Shown here in pieces: positions 11,022 to 20,496 of a stretch of DNA of 27,500 bases. The stretch's first letter is position 1, and each line of letters starts with the position of its first letter. Source of the DNA: Chromera velia. Taxonomy: Eukaryota; Sar; Chromeraceae. The notes beneath the pieces are model-generated. The model was not told the origin of the DNA, ran no database searches, and worked only from the letters and a program-made list of their open reading frames with translations. The translations under genes were made by a program, and so were the position numbers. The stretch covers positions 1 through 27,500 of the forward strand of contig JAHBMJ010001223.1 of the NCBI GenBank assembly GCA_018398765.1. Reading direction: 5' to 3'.

Positions 11022-11216
11022 TGTGTGCATAGATGGGTGTGTGGGAGGGGCTTTCTGATGGTGTTTTTTGTTTTCTTTTGTTCACTTCTCTTTCTCTCTG
11101 TGCGTTGCTGTGTGTGTCTCTCGTCTGCAGACCTCTCGAAGGTCACTTACGGCAACGCGCTGACATTGAACATGGACCCCGGACTCTTCGTCAAGGTGGA
11201 GAGACGGGCAAACTAA
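7084..11216 (+). CDS. Cytochrome P450 monooxygenase (CYP86/CYP4-clan-like), 10 exons, 664 aa
   Basis: Heme-thiolate monooxygenase, probably ER-anchored. Exons are 7084-7293, 7341-7493, 7853-7949, 8183-8216, 8534-8600, 8830-8897, 9065-9983, 10255-10463, 10760-10911 and 11131-11216. All phases agree, giving 1995 nt to TAA. Residues about 18-36 form one hydrophobic helix followed by KLKKK, a typical ER anchor. Helix C is KWKVQRKRAAPMF (from about 152). The helix I oxygen-binding motif AGKDTT is at 469-474, and the helix K ExxR is EALR at 528-531. PERW is at 584-587 and the heme loop FQGGPRECLG at 602-611, with Cys609 as the axial ligand. The Pro-Arg heme loop and AGKDTT resemble plant CYP86/CYP94/CYP704 fatty-acid omega-hydroxylases, so lipid hydroxylation is a reasonable guess but is not shown. 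Residues about 290-432 are an extra Ser/Pro/Thr-rich stretch not found in ordinary P450s of about 500 aa. The 34-nt exon 4 is the least certain. Confidence 0.93.
9318..9750 (+). other. Ser/Pro-rich insertion within P450 exon 7
   Basis: About 143 codons between the helix G/H region (ending RQQIADS) and the pre-helix-I segment RDFLSVFM are dominated by Ser, Pro, Thr, Ala and Asn. The frame is open throughout, in phase with both flanks. It is likely a disordered surface loop on the cytosolic side. An alternatively spliced exonic intron cannot be excluded. Confidence 0.8.
10985..11040 (+). repeat. (GT)n microsatellite in P450 intron 9
   Basis: A run of alternating GT with a few interruptions lies between the donor at 10912 and the acceptor at 11130. 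Introns of both host genes in this window are GT- or pyrimidine-rich. Confidence 0.9.
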
Positions 11217-14200
11217 GTAATGCAGAAGGAAGAAAGAACAAACTAAGTATTAATAATAGAACAGGGAAGGGGGGGATAGGGGTTTCTTGACTCTCGTTTT
11301 TTTCTTCTTCCGTCGGTCGGTCTTCTGGCCAACTCAATGAAGACTTTGGAGAAAAGAAACCGACAGAATTGACGGCGGTTGCTAGTACGACGGCACAAAG
11401 AATGAAGACGCGATTTTGCTTTTCCGCTGCGTCTTATTTACCCTCGTCTTCTTTCTAGCCCTCGTCTGTGTTCTTTTCTTTCCACTCCCACCTGTCCATG
11501 TCTGTACTTTTTTCCCATCCGTCTCGTTAGTCAACACGATTCCGCTTTCCTCTGCGAACTCAGTCCCTCTCTCATCTAATTCGATCAAAAGGAAGAGCAA
11601 ACCAGCCTGGTGGGTACGCTGGAGAGGAAACTGTTGCCTCCTGAATACAGTCCATCCATCCACTTCGTTCACACTACGAATAAGCGAAAGAATCTCTTCC
11701 TTCCAGATCCAGTGCTGCCTGCAGACTGACTAAGTAATTTCGTTCCATTGCATGTATGCATCCATTCACCATGAGTGAGTTACGTGATAACAAACGCCAA
11801 AGCAGACTCAAGGTCGTCTCTTTGGCTGGCGTGCATCCGTGATTTCTGATGTGAAAAGAAGTTTTGTATGTGACAATGTTGTATGCGTCGTTACAATGTG
11901 CGTGACATGTTTAATGTTCTCTCTCGATGGAATCCCTTTCGTGAATGGCGTGACTTGATTTGGGTTTCTGCTTTGTTTGTGTGTCCATTTCCTTAATTCC
12001 ACTGGTGGAGTTTCCGTCTGGCGGCTCTCTTCAGAATGAAGAAGTGAGTGTGCGTGTCCGATGTTCTTAGGGAATGTTTTAAATTCAGTCAAGTACATGA
12101 GTGGGTGCATGCATAGTCCTGCTTTTCGTGTTTGTGAATCGCCCGTTGAGGGAGTGAGCGCGGTGGTGCAAGAGAGAGAAAGGGCTTGAGGAGAGAAAGT
12201 TACTCCACGACCACCCTCATCAGATCGCACTCTTTATGCCTTTCTTTCTTTACCTATCACTCTCACAATCCGTTTGTGCGCTCTTTCTGGTTTGTTTCTG
12301 CGTCTGCTTCCACTTCAAAGGATAGACGACCTGGACAGACCGGCAGGAAGAAAGGACAGAAGGAGAAGCTTACCGAGTTGGATTGACTCTTTTGTTTCCC
12401 TCCTCTCTTTCTCTTTCTCTCGTACATCCGTCAAATCTTAATTCATTTATTCGTTCGCTCATTGCTGGAATGGGGAGGAAGGAACTCTTTGAGTTCAGTC
12501 AATTCTGTTTGAATAGGTTTGAGGGAGTCATGGTTTTGGGGAAAGAAAAGAGGGGAAGGGAGGAAAGAAGGACTATTAGGAATTTCAGCTCTTCTCAGGA
12601 ATTGAGAAACGGACAAAAGAGCAGACATGTGAACACACGCAGGTGCACATTCATTGAAGTGCAGGTTCTTCTCTCCGACTGCTTCAGTCTCATTTTCTAG
12701 CTCATTTTCATTCATTCATGCGCATTCAGATCGAAAAAAGGACCAACATTGTGTGGACTTGAAAGAGAGAGGGGGGGAGGCAGGTCTCGTATGCGGATTG
12801 CGTGAGCGAACGAAGACATGCAAGTCGCTCAACGTACATCCGCTCCTGGCTCCCTTCTTCTGTCAGCATGCCTGCAAAGTTTGAAAGTCTTACTAGAAAT
12901 GACCTCATATAGGAAAACGGGGGGGGGAGATGACAACATAGACGCCATGCATCCACGTACAATCGCATGCACCATCGATAGATTCGATGTATCTTTTCAT
13001 AAAAATTGAATATGTTAAGCTTTCATCTTTTAACTGCATGTATCTCCAATTTCATCTAGAAATATGTTTAATGTGCTTATAATATATATATTGTTCTGGA
13101 TGTTTAAAGTTGTTATATGTGCGTGTGTATCGATCTATAGATATGTATATGAGAGTTACTGTTAAACACATAACTCTAAATATGTGTAACTATAACTTAC
13201 GATCATGATGAAGTATGACATTCATACAATTTTCACAGACAAATTTTGACATTAGCAAACAATATAGCAAATAATTTAAATTCTAGTTTAAATTAAAAGT
13301 ATAAGCAATGAAGGGAATGTATAGCTACATTTATATTGACTCGTATTCTTGAGTCAAAAAATATATAGGAGGAATCTTGGTTAGTTTTAGATTTGATTAA
13401 TTTGCTAAAGCCTATAGTTAAGAACGTAGCTCATCGATACTTTATAGACACTGTTAAAAGTTTCATGTTAAATGATGAATCCCTAGTTTACCTAAGCTCA
13501 GAGATCCACGCTTGTACATATACTCGTAAGTCTGGTCTCCCAGGAATGGTCTCGAGTTCACAGATCTCTCTAGTTTAGACCTTGATACACTCTCTCTATC
13601 TGTATTTCTAATTCTCGGTCGATCAGTCGATCGATCGCTCACGTGCACGTCTGGTGTGTCTGTATCCGTCGTATTTCATGTAATACATTTGTCTGTATGT
13701 CCCGTACATGACATGTTCTTTACTTTTCTGTCCACTCGTACTCAGCCTCTTTCAGTACTGCATTCTTTGTATGTATTTTCACGTGTATGTTACAATTTCC
13801 CGCATACATCATGCATGTGTTGCTGATAGGTACAATTCACTCAACGGCATGCGCAGATTGATTTAGACTGGTATGATGTTGCACGCACCTCTTCTCTCTG
13901 ACCCTTGATACCTCATCAATCACATCCTTTTTCTTTTTTTGCGGAGCGAACCCACTCTTACCCATTCATTCATCATTCCCATTCACAATCATTCACGCAC
14001 ATGTACCCTCAGAGTCTTGTCTCTTCCGTTCTCTTTTGCCATCTTGCTTTGATTTGAGGTGCTTTCCTAACTATATTTGATCTCCGTTTGAGTTGCTTCC
14101 TTCGAACGTCTAGAGCGTTGACGCAGGTGAACACATGGACGTGGAATGATCTGCCCCCCCAACAGACTAAGCATGTTGCCTTTGCTCCGTTCTTAGGTAG

Positions 14201-14265
14201 CTTCTCTCCTTTTGATCTCCTGTTATCAGTTCTACTTCTCTCATCTCTGCAAAATGCTTTCTCCT
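11217..14265. other. No gene recognised; 3' region of P450 and AT-rich island
   Basis: The first few hundred bases probably include the P450 3' untranslated region. Short open frames here have no recognisable domain and look random. From about 12990 to 13480 the DNA is markedly AT-rich compared with both sides. The part nearest 14265 probably contains the 3' end of the minus-strand retrotransposon, but I could not define an LTR. Confidence 0.5.
13393..13578 (+). CDS. Short hypothetical ORF, 61 aa, in AT-rich island
   Basis: An ATG-started frame (MINLLKPIVKNVAHRYF...) ends in TAG. Its first 40 or so residues look protein-like rather than low-complexity, and the frame is open for several codons upstream of the ATG. 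I recognise no family. It may be a fragment of a degraded mobile element, or chance in AT-rich DNA. Confidence 0.15.
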   Translation: MINLLKPIVKNVAHRYFIDTVKSFMLNDESLVYLSSEIHACTYTRKSGLPGMVSSSQISLV

Positions 14266-14703
14266 TTATCTTCCCTTTTTTACCCATACCCCTTTTCTCC
14301 ATGCATTCCTTCCTTTTTCACCAAATCGATCAGTCATCAAGCTTTCTCCCTCTTCTTTGACTTTAATCCCTTTTGCAATCGCTTTGTAGTCAACCCGTTG
14401 TCTGTCCCTCAGTCCTTCTCTCTTTGCGCTCCTGCTTTGAATCTCAGGCATCTTCGAATCCACCTGCACACATGGCCATTCATCATCATCTTCTTCTTCT
14501 TTTTCTTTTTCTTCTCTTGATAAACCTGTGGATGTGTAGACTATCTGTGTCTGTCTGTCTTTCTCAAGAAGTGATACAATCAAATCCACATCCATTGGCT
14601 TTGTGAAACTGTCCACGTAGTTTTGATGGCCGTACACATGCTGTACTCTGATCTTCCCTTCTTCTATTCCATCTATTGCAGCTATTGCTGGAACTACACA
14701 CAC
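14266..14703 (-). pseudogene. Copia RNase H C-terminus, shifted frame
   Basis: This continues RNase H from the preceding ORF after a frameshift within a short GT repeat at about 14696-14703. It has the conserved copia end motif: YGHQNYVDSFTKP holds the last catalytic Asp and corresponds to the usual ADxxTKP. A charged, Glu-rich and Lys/Arg-rich tail follows and ends at 14266. The tail is longer than in most copia Pol proteins and may be partly untranslated sequence read through. Confidence 0.7.
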
Positions 14704-15293
14704 TTTCCCCCCATGATCTCTCTTATTTGTTCAATCAAGTCCTTTTCCTGGGGCTTCGGGTTTCTAAATTTGAGTATCTTGCACATTCCATCTGAATCCG
14801 TTCGAATTATGCAATGCGAGTCCTTCCAGATCTCCTGAATGAATCTCATCATCACCAATGTGTAGTCAAACACATCTTCCAGTGCATAGAGTTCTGCCCG
14901 ATTGATACTCCTCGCACATCTCTTCTGTTTTCGACTCTTCCAAGCGATCGGTCTTCTAATCACGGTAAGTACCCAGCCTGTCTGTGGGTATGGATTCAAT
15001 TCGCTTCCCTCTGCTGCATCGTAATACAGAACCACTTCCATTCTCTCATGTAACTTAGGAGGGTCCGAAGTCGCCTGTCCATATTTGATGGCTCTGTTCA
15101 GAAGTCTCCATGCTCTAACGGTTGGCTTTTGGTTAAATTGACTCAGCCATGCGGATGCAAACTCGAGATCCGGTTTGGTACTGTGCGCTGTATAGGACAA
15201 GTCCCCTAACAACCGTCTGTACCGTCTATGTCCCTCTGCATCTAGCACCTCCGACCTATCATCTTCTCTCATCACCCCTGTTGGAAGAGGCAT
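14694..15293 (-). pseudogene. Copia RNase H domain
   Basis: It degrades the RNA strand of the replication hybrid. Visible catalytic residues are the first Asp in LYYDAAEG, the Glu in RSINRAELYAL, and the Asp in IIRTDSDGM; the last Asp lies across the frameshift in the next segment. The upstream part, RRLLGDLSYTAHSTKPDLEF, is the normal copia linker between reverse transcriptase and RNase H. The frame is the same as the reverse transcriptase ORF and is separated from it only by the TGA at 15321-15323. It is truncated at TAG 14694-14696 by the GT-repeat frameshift. Confidence 0.85.
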
Positions 15294-15320
15294 ACTCTCA
15301 ACGTACGCTTTCTGAGAGCA

Positions 15321-16514
15321 TCAGATTCTTCCGTCTGAAAGGACCTCATAATCACTTCCAACATACCGACCTAACACCTCCGGCTCCTTGTAATGGACCT
15401 CTTCTGTAATCTCTTTCACCATCTCCTGTGCTAGCTCCTGTGTGTCCCCTTCCAACAAAACGATAATCAAATCATCAACGTACTGACTCAGCAACCCAAC
15501 AACCTTTCCAGGACCTCCCTTCTTTTTCCAAAACACCCTGCTCAACGGACTGAGCTCCTAACCTAGTTTCCTCAAAACCTCCCACAAATGGTCTTCAAAT
15601 GCTCTCCTTGCATCCTTCAAACCATACAGGGCCTTCTTCAATCTCCAGAGCAAACCTGTTTTTCTCTCGGGATGACTGGGAGGCGGTCTGACGTAGACTA
15701 GGACTCGAGACTTCAGCTTCACCTGGAGATAGGCATTCTAACAGTCTACGGAGGCAATTGAATTCTTTTTGTAGTTTGGGGATGCTAATGCTGCAAGCAA
15801 AACGAAATGAACAGAATCAGATGGGCAACCACACGTGGCGGTCTCCACACCCTGTCTTGGATCCTGGTTTCTTCTTACTACTGCTCTTGCCTTAAACTCT
15901 CTCTCTCCTTCTGCTTTCATCTTCAAAGTATCCACCACCAGCATGTCTAGAACAGTTGCTCCTGCGGGAACGTTCTCCTTCCTGACCGTGTCGTAGGTGT
16001 TGTACTTCATCAGCTTAGCTAGTTTTGCTCTCCTCACTTCGTTGCACTTCTTTCTCATCTCTGGTGTTAAGCTCCCGTACTTCACTTTCTGATGCGTAGT
16101 CTCTGTCAGTAGGACTCTTCCCACCTCTTGGTCTGAACAGAAGAAGGAAGACGTACTGATAAGAGAATCAAGAAACGAAGTAACGCCGGAACCTGACATT
16201 CTGTCTTCAGGCTCTGTAGACAAAACAAACTCCTTCTCTTCGATGTACTCTCTAAGAAGAGTACTGATCATGCTCTCACCTAGCCTCCCATTCTTCTCAA
16301 CCTCGGAGTCCGCGTCTTCAATCATGATGTCTTCTCTCTCCACCTCAAACAGATCTGGCTCCATTGCCCCGTACTTCTTCGTATTATTTATAAACATTAC
16401 CGCTCTCTCTCTTTTTTTCCTTACTGGAGGACGATAAAGCCGATCTCTCAATACTCCTTTCCCATACGACCTATAATGCTGCACAGTCACTCGCCCTCTC
16501 TTCTTTTCCTTCAC
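15321..16514 (-). pseudogene. Copia reverse transcriptase, broken by stop codons
   Basis: RNA-directed DNA polymerase of the retrotransposon. One frame runs through the whole region but is cut by TAG at 15738-15740 and TAG at 15558-15560, and ends at TGA 15321-15323. The N-terminal segment has FKARAVVRRNQDP, matching the copia YKARLVAxGxxQ block. The first catalytic Asp is in SIASVDC, just before the first stop; normally the sequence would continue DxxNAFL, and NAYLQ is indeed the next segment. WRLKKALYGLKDARRAF is the copia hallmark, and QYVDDLIIVLLEG holds the catalytic Asp pair. The N-terminal 110 or so residues before the polymerase are charged and unrecognised. The segment begins in a different frame from integrase, overlapping its stop at 16511. 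Confidence 0.88.
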
Positions 16515-17854
16515 TTCCCGGAATCAGAATCCCCCAAGAACAACTGCTTCGTCTTTTGATCCTTCCATATGATAAAATTTAATTTTTTTCCATCGGATCT
16601 CTTTCTTTTCTCCTTTTTTTTCTCTGCTGCCGAAGGTTCATTCTCCAATACCCCTCCAGGTTTTCTCAGCTCCTGCTGTAATTCTTCAGGCATCGGTTGA
16701 ATGGCCATCATAAAGAGATCCACCTCATAGGATTCATACCCCCTGTCTCTCTCTCTGATGGGTCTGATTCGAAACAGAGTCGGGGAAATAACCTTTACAA
16801 CCTCACCTGGCTTCCATTCTTCCTCCACCTTCCCGTAGTGATGGAGAGGGTGTTGGAAGAGAACTATCTCTGACTCCTCAAACCTCCTTCCCTTGAACTC
16901 CTCGTGACTCCTTCTCTTCTCTTTAATGCTAGCTGGGACTGGGCAAACCCCCGTAATCCTTTCATACGCAGACAAATACAGTTCTCTGGCTGCTGATATA
17001 CGGTTGACAAGAGCCACTGCTATGGGAAGTACATCTTGCCAATTTTCTTCTGGGATGTCTCTCTCAAGACGGAGAAGTGTGATCTGTGTGTCCAGAATGT
17101 AATGGCGGTTCTCGAGGATCCCCATCGACTGCGGGTGACCCACCAGTATCCACTCATGACTGATGCCCCTTATTCTGCACTGCAGATCAAACACCTCCTT
17201 GAAGTGACTTCCGTTATCTGTCTTAAAGCACGACCTTAAACCAACTGGGTAGCCAAAAGGCGTAATCCAGTGATCCCGCACTGCCTTCCATACCGTTGCT
17301 GCGTCTTCTCCCTCTACTGGCACCGCCACCAACCACCGAGTGCATTCATCAATGATGGTAACTATCGGGGTCCCTTCAATGAAGTGAAGGTCAACTGCAA
17401 TCCTTTTGAGTGGTCTCTCTCTCCTCAACCTTACTGTCCATCCTCTCCACCTGTGTGGAGCTCCTTTTATCTGAGCACATTCCTTGCAACCCTCTATCAT
17501 CTTTCTATATACCTCCCTCAACCGACTTCCCTTGATATACTTTGAAAGCGATCGACTGAGAGCTGCGCCTCCTAGATATCCCATCTCCCTATGTGCTCTC
17601 TGGACAAGCTCTTCCAACTCCTTTCCTTCTACCCGTATCCTTTCTCTTTTATGTGAGCACCCGGGCCCTCCTGTCTCAGATACAGATGCGTCGTCTCTGC
17701 TATCTATCCCGGATCTCGTTCCCCCTCCCTCTCCTGGATTACATTCATAGTCCCTGCAGACCCTGCCGTTCTCCACCCTGGACCCGGCAGCCGAAGCCTT
17801 CGCTTTCTTTTCCTTCTTTTTCCTTGAGTCCTTTTTTCTTCCTTTTCTTTCCAT
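16511..17854 (-). pseudogene. Copia integrase, 447-aa open frame
   Basis: DDE-type integrase that would insert the cDNA copy. It is the longest intact reading frame of the retrotransposon, from ATG at 17854 to TGA at 16511. The N-terminus (about 1-75) is Lys-rich, then Gly- and Ser-rich. The zinc-binding region keeps one His (RAHREMGY) and CKEC, but the second His of the usual HHCC set appears to be Tyr. The catalytic core has Asp in IAVDLHFIEG, Asp in FKTDNGSHF and Glu in SMGILENRH, with about 34 residues between the last two, close to the DD35E pattern. The C-terminal part (WKPGEVVKVISPTLFRIRP) looks like an SH3-like DNA-binding domain. The frame is intact, but its neighbours are broken, so it is listed as part of a pseudogene. 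Confidence 0.88.
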
Positions 17855-18513
17855 CTTTCTTATTTTTTTCCTTCCGTTTGTTCATTCTCCGACTGCCTTT
17901 CTGTCTTTTCTATCTCATTTGAATCTGACTGAAGGCTGTCTTTTTGAACTTGCTGAAGCGATTCCCTAGGCTCCGTTAAACTCTCTCCTCCTCTTTCGTC
18001 CTCAATCCTGTCTGCAGGTGTCAAAGAGGGATCATTGGCAAAAGAAGGGTCACAATGGTCGACCTGGCGGCTACTGCTGCTGCTACTGTGACTACAGGGC
18101 CTCGGTGGAGGCTCCTGCGACGCTCGTTCCTTCTTTGCCAGACGCGGCGATCTCCCAACACCCCCTTCATCTAGACTGTGGCCACTCCTTGAGATGTCAA
18201 GAGCAGATTCTGAAGGATGTTTTATGCACCCCTTTTTCTATTCCTTTGTTCTGGTGGCATGCTCTTTCAACTCTGTTTCGAAGGGCCGCCCTTTCAGCCT
18301 CCCGGTCTCTTTATCTAGAAACCGACCAGAAACTGTCTCCCAAAAAGTCACTCTCTTAGTCCTCCTTCTTTGAGAACCCACAAAATTTAATGCCTCATCC
18401 ATCATAATTCCTTCTCCCAGACTCTCTACAGACTGACGTGCCTGTGTTTCTTTCTGAACGCAACCTGCCCAAAGTTTCTTCCCACACGCACCGGTCTCTC
18501 GACGCCGCTCCTT

Positions 18514-19311
18514 CTATTCTCCAAAAATCACTTCACGTGGAACGACGACCTCTTCCCCTGTTGCTGTGTCAGTCAAACTGTGGATGTTTAGGCTGCTCCC
18601 CCCAAGCTTGCCAGAGACGGCAAAGGACGCTCTCCTTGGTTTGACCAGAAGAGTCAAGAGTCCACTGCCCTTCTTCTGCCATTTGATGGTATATTTGCGC
18701 CCATCTGGAAGGCACAGTCTCATCTGTAGGGTCTCGTAATCCATTTTTATCCCCTATGCTTTCAGAAATTTCATCCCGACCAGAGGAAGAACGATGGCGT
18801 CCGTATCTAGAACCACCATTCGTGAAGACAGCAAGATACGATTGGTGAGGTGAAGGCCTCCCTCCCAAACCCCAACAATTCCAACCATTCCATTTGCTGT
18901 CCCGATTCTTGGCCCTCTGTCTTTGTCATGCTTCTACAACCACCTGCTTAGCGTGGACAAAGGGAACAATGCCATGGCAAGTCTCAACCAACCCATCGAT
19001 GTCGTGATCACTCTAGTGCTTCCCGAATCTTTGACCACTCCAACCAGCTTGGACTCACCCAGAGGAACCGTCTCTTTCTCCTCTGCCATCTGCAGGGCTG
19101 TCTGTACGCTCTCACTGGTGACTCCCCAGAAAGCGTAGTCCTCCGCCAAGAAGTCTTCCCCCCTCTTCTCCCCTGTCGGTGTCTTTTGGGTCTCATCTTC
19201 CTCTTCATTCTTCCTTTGGTGTCTCTTCTCCTTTCTTGTCGCCTTTTTCCTTTCCTCTTTCTCTGTGTTGCTTGGTAAAGCCTTCTTGTCATTCTCTTTT
19301 CTTTCCACCAC
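18514..19311 (-). pseudogene. Copia aspartic protease region
   Basis: One minus-strand frame, interrupted by TAG at 18934-18936 and TAG at 18754-18756, carries a copia-type retropepsin pattern. The active-site motif is KDSGSTRVIT, with DSG at 19029-19021. About 40 residues later comes the PRIGTANGMVGIVGVW block, then VVLDTDAIVLPLVGMKFLKA. The last block aligns with the copia VLYVPxLxxNLLSVxxL segment rather than being a second active site. It ends with LPDGRKYTIKW. The N-terminal 60 residues are extremely Lys/Glu-rich. The enzyme would cut the Gag-Pol polyprotein. The assignment rests on the order of short motifs and is less certain than for integrase or reverse transcriptase. Confidence 0.6.
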
Positions 19312-19799
19312 CTTCTTTTACTTGTCTGTATATGTGTCTCTCCTCTCTGATGTGTTTCTACTTCTCTCATCTGTTTTTTCTGTCTGACTCTCTCTACTTT
19401 TATGTCTTTCACTCACTTTCTCACTGTCCTCCTCGGTCTCTGTGAAAAGAACGGTAAAACTGCTTAGGGAAGAAAAACAGGGCTGAACCTTTTTCTCTTC
19501 TGACAGTCTACTCACCTTTCTCTTCGAGACAGGGATGCGAAAATCCTTCTAATATTTCTTAAACTTTTCATGCTTTTCTGTATCACCCTTCTAATCAAAT
19601 TCAAACAGCCACATGACTTCCTCTGCAGATGGTTCTTCCATTTCTGTGTCAGTGCTGATCTGCGTGCAACTGCCTGTGTCCATCAAAGTATGAAGAGCTA
19701 CACACGTGACCAGAGCAGATAAAATTGGAAGAAAGGAGCACGCAAAGAAAAAGAGGTTGAAAACTATAAGAGGAAAGACAGAGAGGCTGGCTTGCTCAC

Positions 19800-20010
19800 C
19801 GTTGTTCTCGGTCTAGAAGTTCTTGCTCTGCTGCTCGGGTTGGCGACTCTCCTGTTAGCGATTCCCTGCGTTTCCTCCTCCACGGTTGGAAGAAGAAGAG
19901 GAGTGCTGATCGGCATTACCGCCGATTCAAGAGTCGGAAGCCCCTCCTCCTCTGTACCTACTGCCGCCCCGTCCATACCCTCCTCTGCCACTTCTGCATC
20001 CTCCACGCCC
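19800..20010 (-). pseudogene. RGG-rich tail following gag
   Basis: Directly downstream of the gag stop (TGA 20011-20013) and in the same frame, the translation is rich in Arg-Gly-Gly and Gly-Gly-Tyr units (GRGGYGRGGSRYRGGG), then Ser and Asn. Further stops interrupt it, including TGA at 19927-19929. RGG repeats bind RNA, so this may be the nucleic-acid-binding end of Gag in place of a zinc knuckle. That function is inferred from composition. Confidence 0.45.
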
Positions 20011-20449
20011 TCAACCTCCCGGTCTCCTGTTCCAACTCTGCTGCTGCTGCATCTGTTGATGCTGGGGATACTGAGGCTGTTGCCTCTGCTGCTGCTGTTG
20101 CATTCGTTTCCACTCTTCTTGGGAAACCATAACATACCCTTCCTTGTTTCCCCTTCTCCTCTGATCCGGGAATGTGGATGTGAAGTACTTTGCAAATATC
20201 GTGCGAAGAGCCTGCCAGGACAGTGTCCTGTCTGCGATGTCTCTGTCCAACTCGACTGCAAGCATCTCTGACCTGCAGTTGTCCTTTGAAGTCATATAAA
20301 TCTTGGTGATGATGGGCAGGCTGGTGGTGATATTATAGTAGACAACTTTGCCCGTCTCCCCTGATGGGCAGGACGCGTCGGTCTCAAAGATGCCGTTAAG
20401 CTTTCTTTCGGGCAAAGGCACCTGACCTAATTCGATCATCAACTTCTCC
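20011..20449 (-). pseudogene. Copia gag, C-terminal half
   Basis: Capsid-like protein region downstream of the nested insertion. The frame reads from the target-site copy (GGAG at 20449-20446) through EKLMIELGQ to the TGA at 20011. It contains a plausible helical capsid region (SWQALRTIFAKYFTSTFPD) followed by a Gln-rich tail of about 25 residues. No CCHC zinc knuckle is visible. Gag identity is inferred from its position upstream of protease and from its frame continuity with the other half at 23885-24259. Confidence 0.65.
20446..20449. repeat. Target-site duplication CTCC, left copy
   Basis: CTCC lies immediately outside the left terminal inverted repeat. The same four bases follow the right inverted repeat at 23885-23888. 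Confidence 0.75.
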
Positions 20450-20496
20450 AACTGACTGTACTGACAATTGAAACTTTTATACTAGAAAGTGACTTT
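20450..20496 (+). repeat. Terminal inverted repeat, left
   Basis: 47 bp matching the reverse complement of 23838-23884 at 45 positions. The two differences are A/G transitions, which suggests the copy is old but not ancient. Confidence 0.9.

Noticed and set aside
11808..12230. 140-aa minus-strand frame downstream of the P450 gene
   Set aside because: Random-looking composition with no domain, and convergent with the P450 3' untranslated region.
14154..14170. Minus-strand TGTTGGGGGGG as the start of a 3' LTR
   Set aside because: TGTTGG is a common copia LTR start, but no matching copy was found on the 5' side (24360-26480) and no polypurine tract precedes it.
14453..14461. TTCGAATCC as a tRNA T-arm
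   Set aside because: There is no acceptor stem or anticodon arm around it; it lies in the RNase H tail coding region. No tRNA or rRNA gene was found in the window.
18790..18850. VVLDTDA as a protease active site with Gly changed to Asp
   Set aside because: The surrounding pattern fits the copia VLYVPxLxxNLLSV block that lies downstream of the true DSG motif.
19672..19683. DTGS motif (LMDTGSCTQIS) as the retropepsin active site
   Set aside because: It lacks the downstream protease blocks at the right spacing and falls in a T-rich, intron-like stretch; KDSGST at about 19029 fits better.
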